Assembly (NCBI RefSeq): GCF_900114625.1
Contig: NZ_FOZL01000001.1
Location: 1-64,000, forward strand
DNA length: 64,000 bases
Direction of reading: 5' to 3'
Source of the DNA: Granulicella pectinivorans
Lineage (GTDB): Bacteria; Acidobacteriota; Terriglobia; Terriglobales; Acidobacteriaceae
In this document: in pieces, positions 40,847 through 47,887 of the stretch
Position numbering within the stretch: the stretch's first letter is position 1
How the letters are laid out: every line of letters starts with the position of its first letter
The notes under the pieces: model-generated
Databases searched by the model: none
Seen by the model: the letters and a program-made list of their open reading frames with translations, nothing else
Told to the model about the DNA's origin: nothing
Position numbers and translations under genes: made by a program

Positions 40847-43266
40847 ATCTTCTGCACGCGGTGGACGTCCTGCACGCCGGGAACCTTGCGCAGATTCAAT
40901 ACCAGACGGTTCAGATGACGCACGTCGACCGTCTCCACCACGAAGTCGACGATCGCGTTGCCGTCGGGCGTGGGCTTGGTATCGACGCTGCGGATGTTCG
41001 TGCCCTCGTCCGAGATGATGGCCGTGAACTCCTTGAGCATGCCGGCGCGATCCTCGCAGAGTACGGTGAGCTTCACAGGATATGTCTGCTGCTTCACTGT
41101 GCCGGGCTCCATGGGAGGTGCGGACCACTCGACCTGGATGCGGCGATCGGACTCGTACAACAGGTTCTGCACGTTGGGACAGCTTCGGGCATGGACCGCG
41201 ACACCCTTACCGCGCGTCACATAGCCGACGATCTCTTCACCACGGATGGGGTTACAACAGCGTGCGCGGTAGACGAGCAGGTCATCCTGGCCTTCGACCT
41301 GGAGCGAGTCCGATCCCTTTCCGAAGAAGACGCGCTTGACCGCGTCGGACATCTGGCCGATAGCATTGCCGACACCGGCTTCGGGCGCGGGCGCCTCGAC
41401 GGGTAGCGTACTGCCGGGTTCGAGCTTGTTGAGCACCTGGCGGGCAGTGAACTTGCCGAAGCCGACGCCGGCCAGAAGCTCGGCCTGGGTGCCGAGGCCG
41501 TACTCTCCGGCAACCTTGTCGTAGTCGGCCTCGGAGTACTTGCTGAGCGCCATCTTGTACTTGCGGGCCTCGCGGTCGAGGAGCTTCTTGCCGACCTCGA
41601 TGGCGCGCTCGCGCTGGTGCTCATTGAGCCAGTGCTTGATCTTGTTGCGTGCGCGGGAACTCTTGGTAAAGGTGAGCCAGTCGCGGCTGGGCGCGTGGCC
41701 AGCCTGCGTGGTGATCTCGACGATATCGCCGTTGCGCAGCTTGGTGCGGAGGGGCACGATGCGGTTGTTGACCTTCGCGCCGATAGTGGTGTTTCCGACC
41801 TCGGTGTGGATGGTATACGCGAAGTCGATGGGGCTGGCGTCCTTGGGCAGGACGACGACCTTGCCCTTGGGGGTAAAGGTGTAGACCTCCTCGGGGTACA
41901 TATCCATCTTGAGCGTGGACATGAACTCGTTGGGGTCGGTCATCTCCTTCTGCCACTCCAGCATCTGGCGAACCCAGGCGAGCTTCTGCTCGTCCTTGGC
42001 GGTCACGGAGTCGGATGCCTTGTACTTCCAGTGGGCAGCGATTCCCTCTTCAGCGACGCGATGCATCTCCTCGGTGCGAATCTGCACCTCGAACTGGTGG
42101 CCACCGGGGCCGATGAGGGTTTCGTGGAGAGATTGGTACTGGTTCTGGCGGGGTTGGGAGATGAAGTCCTTGCTGCGGCCGGGGACGGGATGCCATGTGG
42201 TGCGGAGCGGATAAAGCAGTGCGTAACACTCCGCCACGGTTTTACAGATGATGCGGACGGCAAGCAGGTCGAAGACCTGTTCGACCGGAACGTTCTGCGT
42301 CGTGAGCTTCTGCTGGATGGAGTAGAGACGCTTGACGCGGGATTCAACGCGGCCCTGGATGTGGTGCTGGACGAGCAGCGTCTCGATGTTGCCGACGACG
42401 GTTTCAAGGAAGCGCGTGTTCGGGCCGCTCAGGGCTTCGACCTCCTTCTCCAGTTTCTGGTAGGCGAAGGCGTCTGTGTACTTGAAGGCGAGGTCTTCGA
42501 GTTCGCCGCGCAGCTTGCCCATGCCGAGACGGTGCGCGAGCGGGGCGTAGACCTCGAGGGTCTCACGGGCGATGCGCTGCTGCTTTTCGGGCTTCAACGC
42601 GCCGAGCGTGCGCATGTTGTGCAGGCGGTCGGCCAGCTTGATGATGACGACGCGCATGTCCGAGACCATGGCGAGAAGCATCTTGCGGATGTTTTCGGCC
42701 TGGTGGTCTTCGCGGTTGGCGAACTTGATCTTGTCGAGTTTGGTGACGCCCTCGACGATATGCGCGACCTGGTCGCCGAAGCGAACGGCGATCTCTGGGG
42801 AGGTGACGTCGGTGTCCTCAACGGCGTCGTGCAGCAGACCGGCGGCGATGGCGGTCGAGTCCATCTTGAGTTCGGCGAGGATCTGGCCGACCTCCAGCGG
42901 ATGGATGATGTAGGGCTCGCCACTGGCGCGGTTCTGGCCCTTATGCTGTTGCAGGCAGAAGAGCCACGCCTTGCGGATGATCTCGAGATCGTCGCTGGGG
43001 CGGTTGATCTGCACGGTGCGGAGAAGCGTCTCGAACTGGGCGTCGATGTCGGCGGGAACTTCCGGGGGGAAGCCGGGCACGAATTCGGCGGAGGAGATGC
43101 CGTTGGCAAGCTCCACCTGCGGCGAAAGCGGAGGAAAGGCTCCGCTGGGTTCGTTGAGCGACGTTGCGGGCGATTCCAGGGCAATCCCGCTCTCGGGCGT
43201 CCCGGGCGCTTGCACCGGGGCGGCAGAACCGAAAGGATCAGGGGAGACCTTGGGATCGATTGCCAT
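40843..43266 (-). CDS. RelA/SpoT homologue, bifunctional (p)ppGpp synthetase/hydrolase
   Basis: An 807-residue RSH enzyme. An N-terminal acidic/Pro-rich extension of about 70 residues precedes the HD hydrolase domain (HDAVED intact), a synthetase domain with the RxKD form GRSKDF typical of bifunctional enzymes, a TGS domain, a CC/zinc-finger domain (RARCCNPIRGEE) and a C-terminal ACT. In the synthetase, the usual NGYQSLH reads NQYQSLH. It sets the stringent-response alarmone level. TATAAT 5 nt before the ATG suggests a leaderless mRNA. Confidence 0.95.
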   Translation of the reverse strand: MAIDPKVSPDPFGSAAPVQAPGTPESGIALESPATSLNEPSGAFPPLSPQVELANGISSAEFVPGFPPEVPADIDAQFETLLRTVQINRPSDDLEIIRKAWLFCLQQHKGQNRASGEPYIIHPLEVGQILAELKMDSTAIAAGLLHDAVEDTDVTSPEIAVRFGDQVAHIVEGVTKLDKIKFANREDHQAENIRKMLLAMVSDMRVVIIKLADRLHNMRTLGALKPEKQQRIARETLEVYAPLAHRLGMGKLRGELEDLAFKYTDAFAYQKLEKEVEALSGPNTRFLETVVGNIETLLVQHHIQGRVESRVKRLYSIQQKLTTQNVPVEQVFDLLAVRIICKTVAECYALLYPLRTTWHPVPGRSKDFISQPRQNQYQSLHETLIGPGGHQFEVQIRTEEMHRVAEEGIAAHWKYKASDSVTAKDEQKLAWVRQMLEWQKEMTDPNEFMSTLKMDMYPEEVYTFTPKGKVVVLPKDASPIDFAYTIHTEVGNTTIGAKVNNRIVPLRTKLRNGDIVEITTQAGHAPSRDWLTFTKSSRARNKIKHWLNEHQRERAIEVGKKLLDREARKYKMALSKYSEADYDKVAGEYGLGTQAELLAGVGFGKFTARQVLNKLEPGSTLPVEAPAPEAGVGNAIGQMSDAVKRVFFGKGSDSLQVEGQDDLLVYRARCCNPIRGEEIVGYVTRGKGVAVHARSCPNVQNLLYESDRRIQVEWSAPPMEPGTVKQQTYPVKLTVLCEDRAGMLKEFTAIISDEGTNIRSVDTKPTPDGNAIVDFVVETVDVRHLNRLVLNLRKVPGVQDVHRVQKI

Positions 43267-43271
43267 AGGTC

Positions 43272-43277
43272 ATTATA
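43272..43277 (-). promoter_or_regulatory. -10 hexamer TATAAT before the RSH gene
   Basis: On the minus strand TATAAT is 5 nt before the ATG and no Shine-Dalgarno sequence is present. It is a consensus -10 box, so leaderless transcription is likely. Confidence 0.55.
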
Positions 43278-43322
43278 AGCGGGCAATCTGGAACTGGCGT
43301 GGCAACGGCGGAAAACCGCGTT

Positions 43323-44207
43323 TTACGGGACTGCCGGGCCGAGGATACGGATCGAGTGAAGCCACTTTTCCGCCAGCGACGGCCAGACGCCGATCGGGAG
43401 CGCGGTCGCCCGCAATCCGTAGCCGTGGCCACCCTCGGCGTAGATATGCATCTCCGCCGGCACCTTCGCGTCTTTCAGGGCGAGGAAATAGAGCACGCTG
43501 CTCTCCACCTTCACGCCATCGTCTTCCGCCTGCACGAGGAACGTCGGAGGCACGTTGGCCGTGGGTTTGACCGCCTCGACGACCTTCCCGTTCTCGGTGG
43601 TGTAGGCCGGATAGACGATCATCTGGAAGGCAGGCCGCTCCGCACCCGTGGGGCCAGGAGCCTTCGGGTTGCTGTGATCATCCGGATGGGTACTGAGAAC
43701 AACCGCCAGGTGCGCGCCGGCAGAAAAACCGACGACGCCGATCTTGCTCTGGTCGATACCCCACTCCGCGGCGTGCTCGTGCGTGATGCGCATGGCCTGC
43801 TGGGCGTCCTCGAGATCCTCGACGTTCTCCGGGAAGCGGCCCGGCTCCGGGACACGGTACTTCACCATCAGGCAGGTCATCCCCAGAGAGTTCAGCCACT
43901 GGCAGACCTCGACGCCTTCGTGCAGGTCGGCGAGCAGGGAGTAGCCTCCGCCGGGGAAGACCACCGCCGCCGCCCCGTTGTTTTTGCCCGCAGGGGCCGG
44001 GAAGAGCGTCAGGCTGGGCTTGCTGATGTTGGTGACGCGCGTGGAGGTCTTGCCCAGGATCATCCTGTCCCGGTCCGTGGTGGGATCGATCTCCGGGCCG
44101 ACGACCCTGCTCGGCTCGGGGGTACCGTTAGGCCAGAGCGGGAGTGTGCGCTGCTGCGCCAGACTGGGGACCGCCGCGAGAAGGAGAAGAGACGCGAGAA
44201 TTTTCAT
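43323..44207 (-). CDS. secreted alpha/beta-hydrolase esterase (BD-FAE/acetyl esterase-like)
   Basis: A 294-residue protein from the ATG at 44207, which gives a clean signal peptide (MKILASLLLLAAVPSLA). An upstream in-frame ATG (44216) is less likely, because TAGCAT sits 7 nt before the chosen start. Motifs are VVFPGGGY as oxyanion loop, GFSAGAH nucleophile, Asp in QAEDDGV and His in EGGHGYG. The layout resembles acetyl-xylan or feruloyl-type esterases acting on plant polymers in the periplasm. Confidence 0.88.
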   Translation of the reverse strand: MKILASLLLLAAVPSLAQQRTLPLWPNGTPEPSRVVGPEIDPTTDRDRMILGKTSTRVTNISKPSLTLFPAPAGKNNGAAAVVFPGGGYSLLADLHEGVEVCQWLNSLGMTCLMVKYRVPEPGRFPENVEDLEDAQQAMRITHEHAAEWGIDQSKIGVVGFSAGAHLAVVLSTHPDDHSNPKAPGPTGAERPAFQMIVYPAYTTENGKVVEAVKPTANVPPTFLVQAEDDGVKVESSVLYFLALKDAKVPAEMHIYAEGGHGYGLRATALPIGVWPSLAEKWLHSIRILGPAVP

Positions 44208-44254
44208 CCGAGCCATGCTACGGCATCAGCACGGTAGAATCGACAGAGATCATC

Positions 44255-45508
44255 ATGTCCGAACAAACGTTTCTGCCCGTAGAAGAACAACTCGACCTCA
44301 TCGCCAAAGGCGCTGCCGAAATCCTTCCTTTGGAAGCCCTGAAAGAGCGGCTTGCGAAGTCTGTCGCCAGCGGTGTGCCGCTGCGCATCAAGGCCGGCTT
44401 CGACCCCACCGCGCCCGACCTGCACCTGGGCCATACGGTGCTGATCCGCAAGCTGCGGCACTTCCAGCAGCTTGGGCACACGGTCATCTTCCTGATCGGC
44501 GATTCGACCGCCCTGATCGGCGATCCGACCGGGCGCAACGTCACGCGGAAGCCGCTGACGCCGGAGCAGATTGCCGAGAACGCGCAGAGCTACAAGGAGC
44601 AGGTCTTCAAGATTCTCGATCCCGAGAAGACCGAGGTGCGGTACAACTCCGAGTGGCTGGACAAGCTGAGCTACTACGACATGGTGAAGCTGATGGCTCA
44701 ATTTACCGTGTCGCAGATGCTCGAACGGGAGGACTTCACCAAGCGCTTCAACGCCGAGCAGCCGATCGCGCTGCACGAGCTGATCTACCCCATCGCGCAG
44801 GGTTTCGACTCGGTCGCGCTCCAGTGCGACGTGGAGCTGGGCGGCACGGACCAGAAGTTCAACCTGATGCGCGGACGCGATCTGCAGAAGCACTATGGGC
44901 AACCGCAGCAATCGATCCTGATGGTGCCGATCCTGGAAGGACTGGACGGCGTGCAGAAGATGTCGAAGTCTTATGGGAATGCCATCGGCATCCATGAGCC
45001 GGCGCCGGAGATGTATGGCAAGGTGATGAGCATCTCGGACGAGCTGATGTGGCGCTTCTGGACACTGCTGACCGACCTGCGCACCAGCCAGATTGAGGCG
45101 ATGAAGGCCGATATCGCAAGTGGTGCGCTGCATCCGATGCAGGCGAAGAAGAACCTCGCGCATACGATTACGGCGGACTTTCATTCTGTGGCCGAGGCCG
45201 ACGCGGCGGCGGAGAGCTGGGCAACGCAGTTTCAGCAGAGGGGCGTTGCGGAGGATGCTCCGACCGTGGAGATCGACACCGCGAGTGAAGGTTTGACGGA
45301 TGCCGCGACCGGCGAGTTGAGGATTCCGAAGCTGCTCGCGATGACTGGACTGGCTGAATCGGCAGGCGACGCGACACGCAAGCTGGCGGCCAATGCCGTG
45401 AGCCTAAATGGAGCCAAGATCGCCGCACGCACCCTGAGCCGCGAGGCGCTGGGTGAATCTCCGGTGCTGCGACTGGGTAAGCGGCAGGTTCGAGTCGTCT
45501 GGGTTTAG
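44255..45508 (+). CDS. tyrS: tyrosyl-tRNA synthetase
   Basis: A 417-residue class I synthetase from the ATG at 44255; the longer frame shadows the esterase gene. It has FDPTAPDLHLGHTV (HIGH box), GDSTALIGDPTGR, QLGGTDQKFN-type tyrosine pocket (VELGGTDQKF), KMSKSYGNAI (KMSKS) and a C-terminal S4 domain. The length and features fit the TyrZ-like type. It charges tRNA-Tyr in the cytoplasm. It is divergent from the esterase gene with 47 nt between. Confidence 0.96.
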   Translation: MSEQTFLPVEEQLDLIAKGAAEILPLEALKERLAKSVASGVPLRIKAGFDPTAPDLHLGHTVLIRKLRHFQQLGHTVIFLIGDSTALIGDPTGRNVTRKPLTPEQIAENAQSYKEQVFKILDPEKTEVRYNSEWLDKLSYYDMVKLMAQFTVSQMLEREDFTKRFNAEQPIALHELIYPIAQGFDSVALQCDVELGGTDQKFNLMRGRDLQKHYGQPQQSILMVPILEGLDGVQKMSKSYGNAIGIHEPAPEMYGKVMSISDELMWRFWTLLTDLRTSQIEAMKADIASGALHPMQAKKNLAHTITADFHSVAEADAAAESWATQFQQRGVAEDAPTVEIDTASEGLTDAATGELRIPKLLAMTGLAESAGDATRKLAANAVSLNGAKIAARTLSREALGESPVLRLGKRQVRVVWV

Positions 45509-45556
45509 CTGATCCTGATCGGGACCTCGCAACCTTCGCGGGCGGAGCCAGCATCC

Positions 45557-45562
45557 TACTGT
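45557..45562 (+). promoter_or_regulatory. -10-like hexamer before the 45568 gene
   Basis: TACTGT sits 5 nt before the ATG and no ribosome binding site is present. Confidence 0.4.
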
Positions 45563-45567
45563 GCATT

Positions 45568-46362
45568 ATGGCCGCCCGCTCCGTTCTCGCCCTGGTCGTT
45601 CTCAGTGTTCTCCCGGTTCCGTGCCGCGCACAGAGCGCCCAGGCACTGGTCCAGCAGGCTGTGAACACGGAGCTTGCCGCAGCACGCAATGACCACTCGC
45701 TGTGGCACTATCGCATGCGCGAAACGCAGGAGAACAACAGCGTCTACGACGTGGTCGACACGGCAAACGGCGAGGTAAAACAGAAGATCGCTGAGTCCGG
45801 GCGTCCGCTGACGCCGCAGGAGCGCGCCGCTGAAGAGGCCAAAGTCCACTCCTTCGTCACCGACAAGCGCGCGCAGGCCAAGCAGAAGCGCGATGGCGAG
45901 CAGGATGACAAGAGCGCCGAGAAGCTGCTGAACCTTCTGCCGAAGGCGTTCACATGGACGCTCGCGAACTCAGACGGCAACGACCTCACCCTGCACTTTG
46001 TGCCCGATGCGAACTTCAAGGCACCCGATATCGAATCGCGCGTGCTGGCCGCGATGGAGGGCGACCTCATCGTCGACCGGCAGCAGCATCGCATCCGTGT
46101 CATTCGCGGAAGGCTCTCGCACGACGTCAACATTGGCTTCGGGATGCTGGGCAAGCTGCGTGAGGGCGGTACGTTCAATGTCGAACGCAGCCAAATTGCG
46201 CCGGGGCTGTGGCAGATCACTGAGACTCACGTTCACATCGACGGACGCGCCCTGCTGTTCAAGACCATCGGGCAACAGACGGATGAAGTGAAGTACAAGT
46301 TCGAGCCGCTGCCCTCGAACATCACGTTGAACGAAGCAGCAAATATGATTGAGACCCGCTAG
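45568..46362 (+). CDS. exported protein of unknown function
   Basis: A 264-residue protein with signal peptide (MAARSVLALVVLSVLPVPCRA). The mature part opens with QALVQQAVNTELAAARN and WHYRMRETQENNSVYDVV, has a charged middle (KQKRDGEQDDKSAEKLL) and beta-rich repeats after residue 150, as in LolA/LppX-like lipid-carrier folds. Similar uncharacterised proteins are frequent in Acidobacteria as I recall, but I cannot assign a function. It is 30 nt upstream of the PadR operator. Confidence 0.75.
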   Translation: MAARSVLALVVLSVLPVPCRAQSAQALVQQAVNTELAAARNDHSLWHYRMRETQENNSVYDVVDTANGEVKQKIAESGRPLTPQERAAEEAKVHSFVTDKRAQAKQKRDGEQDDKSAEKLLNLLPKAFTWTLANSDGNDLTLHFVPDANFKAPDIESRVLAAMEGDLIVDRQQHRIRVIRGRLSHDVNIGFGMLGKLREGGTFNVERSQIAPGLWQITETHVHIDGRALLFKTIGQQTDEVKYKFEPLPSNITLNEAANMIETR

Positions 46363-46365
46363 CTG

Positions 46366-46408
46366 TTGACAAACGATCATTAGTTCTACAAAGTGGAACT
46401 AATGATCG
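46366..46408 (+). promoter_or_regulatory. PadR promoter with 13-bp palindromic operator over the start codon
   Basis: Perfect arms CGATCATTAGTTC (46374-46386) and GAACTAATGATCG (46396-46408) with a 9-nt spacer. A TTGACA (46366-46371) precedes the first arm and TACAAA (46387-46392) lies in the spacer, though 15 nt apart. The second arm contains the ATG at 46402. This is a strong candidate autoregulatory operator that blocks both promoter and start. Confidence 0.75.
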
Positions 46409-46713
46409 GCGAGTTCGAATACCTCATCCTTGCAGCCAGCCTCCGCCTCGATAGTGAGGCATATGGTGCAGCGATCCGTCGCGAGATCGAAGACGCTACC
46501 GGTGGCCCATGCTCGATCGGCGCGCTGTACACGACGCTCGATCGCCTGGAAACAAAGGGCCTGGTGAAGACGTGGATGGGCGAGGCAACGGCCCAGCGTG
46601 GCGGGCGCGCCAAACGCATGGTGCAGGTGACGCCCGCGGGCCGCAGAGACGCGTCGGCGTTCTTCTCTGCCGTGTTGCGCATTACCGGAGACATCGCTTG
46701 GGGGCCTCAGTGA
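46402..46713 (+). CDS. PadR family transcriptional regulator
   Basis: A 103-residue protein from the ATG at 46402; an in-frame GTG at 46393 lies within the operator. It is the short, N-terminal winged-helix type: MIGEFEYLILAASLRL, YGAAIRREIEDATG, SIGALYTTLDRLETKGLV and GGRAKRMVQVTPAG. It probably represses its own operon through the palindrome that covers its start. It overlaps the downstream membrane protein gene by 4 nt. Confidence 0.93.
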   Translation: MIGEFEYLILAASLRLDSEAYGAAIRREIEDATGGPCSIGALYTTLDRLETKGLVKTWMGEATAQRGGRAKRMVQVTPAGRRDASAFFSAVLRITGDIAWGPQ

Positions 46714-47333
46714 GGCGAGCGCTGTGGCTGGTGACGGAGTGGGTGGCGCGCGGCCTTGCTCCGCACGAACGTGAAGCCGTGTTAGGCGATCTGGCCGAAT
46801 CCAACCGCACCTTTGCTGCAAGCGTAGGAGATATTGCCGGTCTTGCGCTGCGACGCGGCGCCGCTTCCTGCACCGAGCCTCGCACTGCGATTGCCTTCTT
46901 TGTCCTTGTGCTGCCGCTGAGCTTTCTCCTCACTGCGCTGGCGCGGAGTACGGCATCGAGCGTCGCGATCTCACTGTGGTTCTGGATCGATAACGCGGAC
47001 ACGCATCTTTTGCAGAATGCGGGGTTCTGGGTTGGTGTCACTGACGTCATGCCACGTCTTCTCTCCGCATGCGCGATGCTCGCGTTCTACGCGTGGTCGG
47101 CGGGAACGCTTGCTGTGTGCGTCTCACGCACCACGGCCAGGTTGCTGTGCGTGATGATTGCGCTGATGGCGGCGGTATGGCCGGTGTTCTCTGCCCCCCG
47201 CTACGGACCCCAGAACGACGCGGTCTTCCATCTCACGTTTTATCGCGTCGTCTTCCCTTGCCTGCTGCCGTGCATCTTCGTGCTGCTGCCGGCGCTCTTT
47301 GCCCTTCGTACCTCACGCATGGAGAACGCATGA
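46710..47333 (+). CDS. PadR-coupled polytopic membrane protein (permease-prefix-like N terminus)
   Basis: A 207-residue protein from the GTG at 46710, in a 4-nt GTGA overlap with the PadR stop. The N-terminal segment WVARGLAPHEREAVLGDLAES resembles the short prefix domain seen before acidobacterial MacB-like permeases, but no FtsX domain follows. Instead there are five or so TM helices. The function is unknown. The overlap with tlpA-like gene (ATGA) indicates one operon. Confidence 0.75.
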   Translation: MRRALWLVTEWVARGLAPHEREAVLGDLAESNRTFAASVGDIAGLALRRGAASCTEPRTAIAFFVLVLPLSFLLTALARSTASSVAISLWFWIDNADTHLLQNAGFWVGVTDVMPRLLSACAMLAFYAWSAGTLAVCVSRTTARLLCVMIALMAAVWPVFSAPRYGPQNDAVFHLTFYRVVFPCLLPCIFVLLPALFALRTSRMENA

Positions 47334-47854
47334 AGCCTTTCCGCGGACTTTGCCTGCTCGCCCTTGTTCTGTCAGCCCATGGGCAACATCCCTTGCCGAC
47401 GGATGTGAAGACGACGCCCGATGTCCTGATTCCGGCGGCGCAACGCAGGATCGCACCGGACTTTACGCTCACCGATAACCGGGGCACACCCCTGACGCTC
47501 TCGGCCTACAAAGGCACGGTCGTCCTGCTGGACTTCTGGGCGACGTGGTGCGGCGGATGCAAGCTCGAACTGCCCTGGTACATCGAGTTCGACAGGGAGT
47601 ATCGCGAGCGTGGCCTCGCCGTCATCGGAGTGTCGACGGACGACGACGGCATGAAGATCGTGAAGCCGTTTATGTCGGAATGGCATATGGACTACCCTGT
47701 CGTGATCGGGACGCCGGTAATGGAGAAGAGCTTTGGCCTGGGGCAGATGCCGCTGACGCTTCTGATCGATCGCGAAGGCCGCATCGCGCTGTCGCACGCC
47801 GGAGTTGTTGATCGCGTGGACTTCGAGAAGCATATTCGGGAGTTACTGCGATAA
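47330..47854 (+). CDS. TlpA-like thioredoxin family protein
   Basis: A 174-residue exported thiol-disulfide protein from the ATG at 47330. The signal peptide MKPFRGLCLLALVLSAHG is followed by IAPDFTLTDNRG, the redox motif WCGGC and a cis-Pro loop GQMPLTLLID. It should act as a periplasmic reductase or peroxiredoxin-like enzyme. It overlaps the membrane protein gene by 4 nt and completes the PadR-controlled operon. Confidence 0.9.
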   Translation: MKPFRGLCLLALVLSAHGQHPLPTDVKTTPDVLIPAAQRRIAPDFTLTDNRGTPLTLSAYKGTVVLLDFWATWCGGCKLELPWYIEFDREYRERGLAVIGVSTDDDGMKIVKPFMSEWHMDYPVVIGTPVMEKSFGLGQMPLTLLIDREGRIALSHAGVVDRVDFEKHIRELLR

Positions 47855-47874
47855 CGCTGGCGGACGATCGGCGC

Positions 47875-47880
47875 TATTCT
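47875..47880 (+). promoter_or_regulatory. -10-like hexamer before rnr
   Basis: TATTCT is 7 nt before the ATG at 47888; no Shine-Dalgarno sequence. Confidence 0.45.
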
Positions 47881-47887
47881 GAAGCGG

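Noticed and set aside
41617..43278. Long + strand frame opposite the RSH gene
   Set aside because: Antisense shadow of a clear RelA/SpoT homologue.
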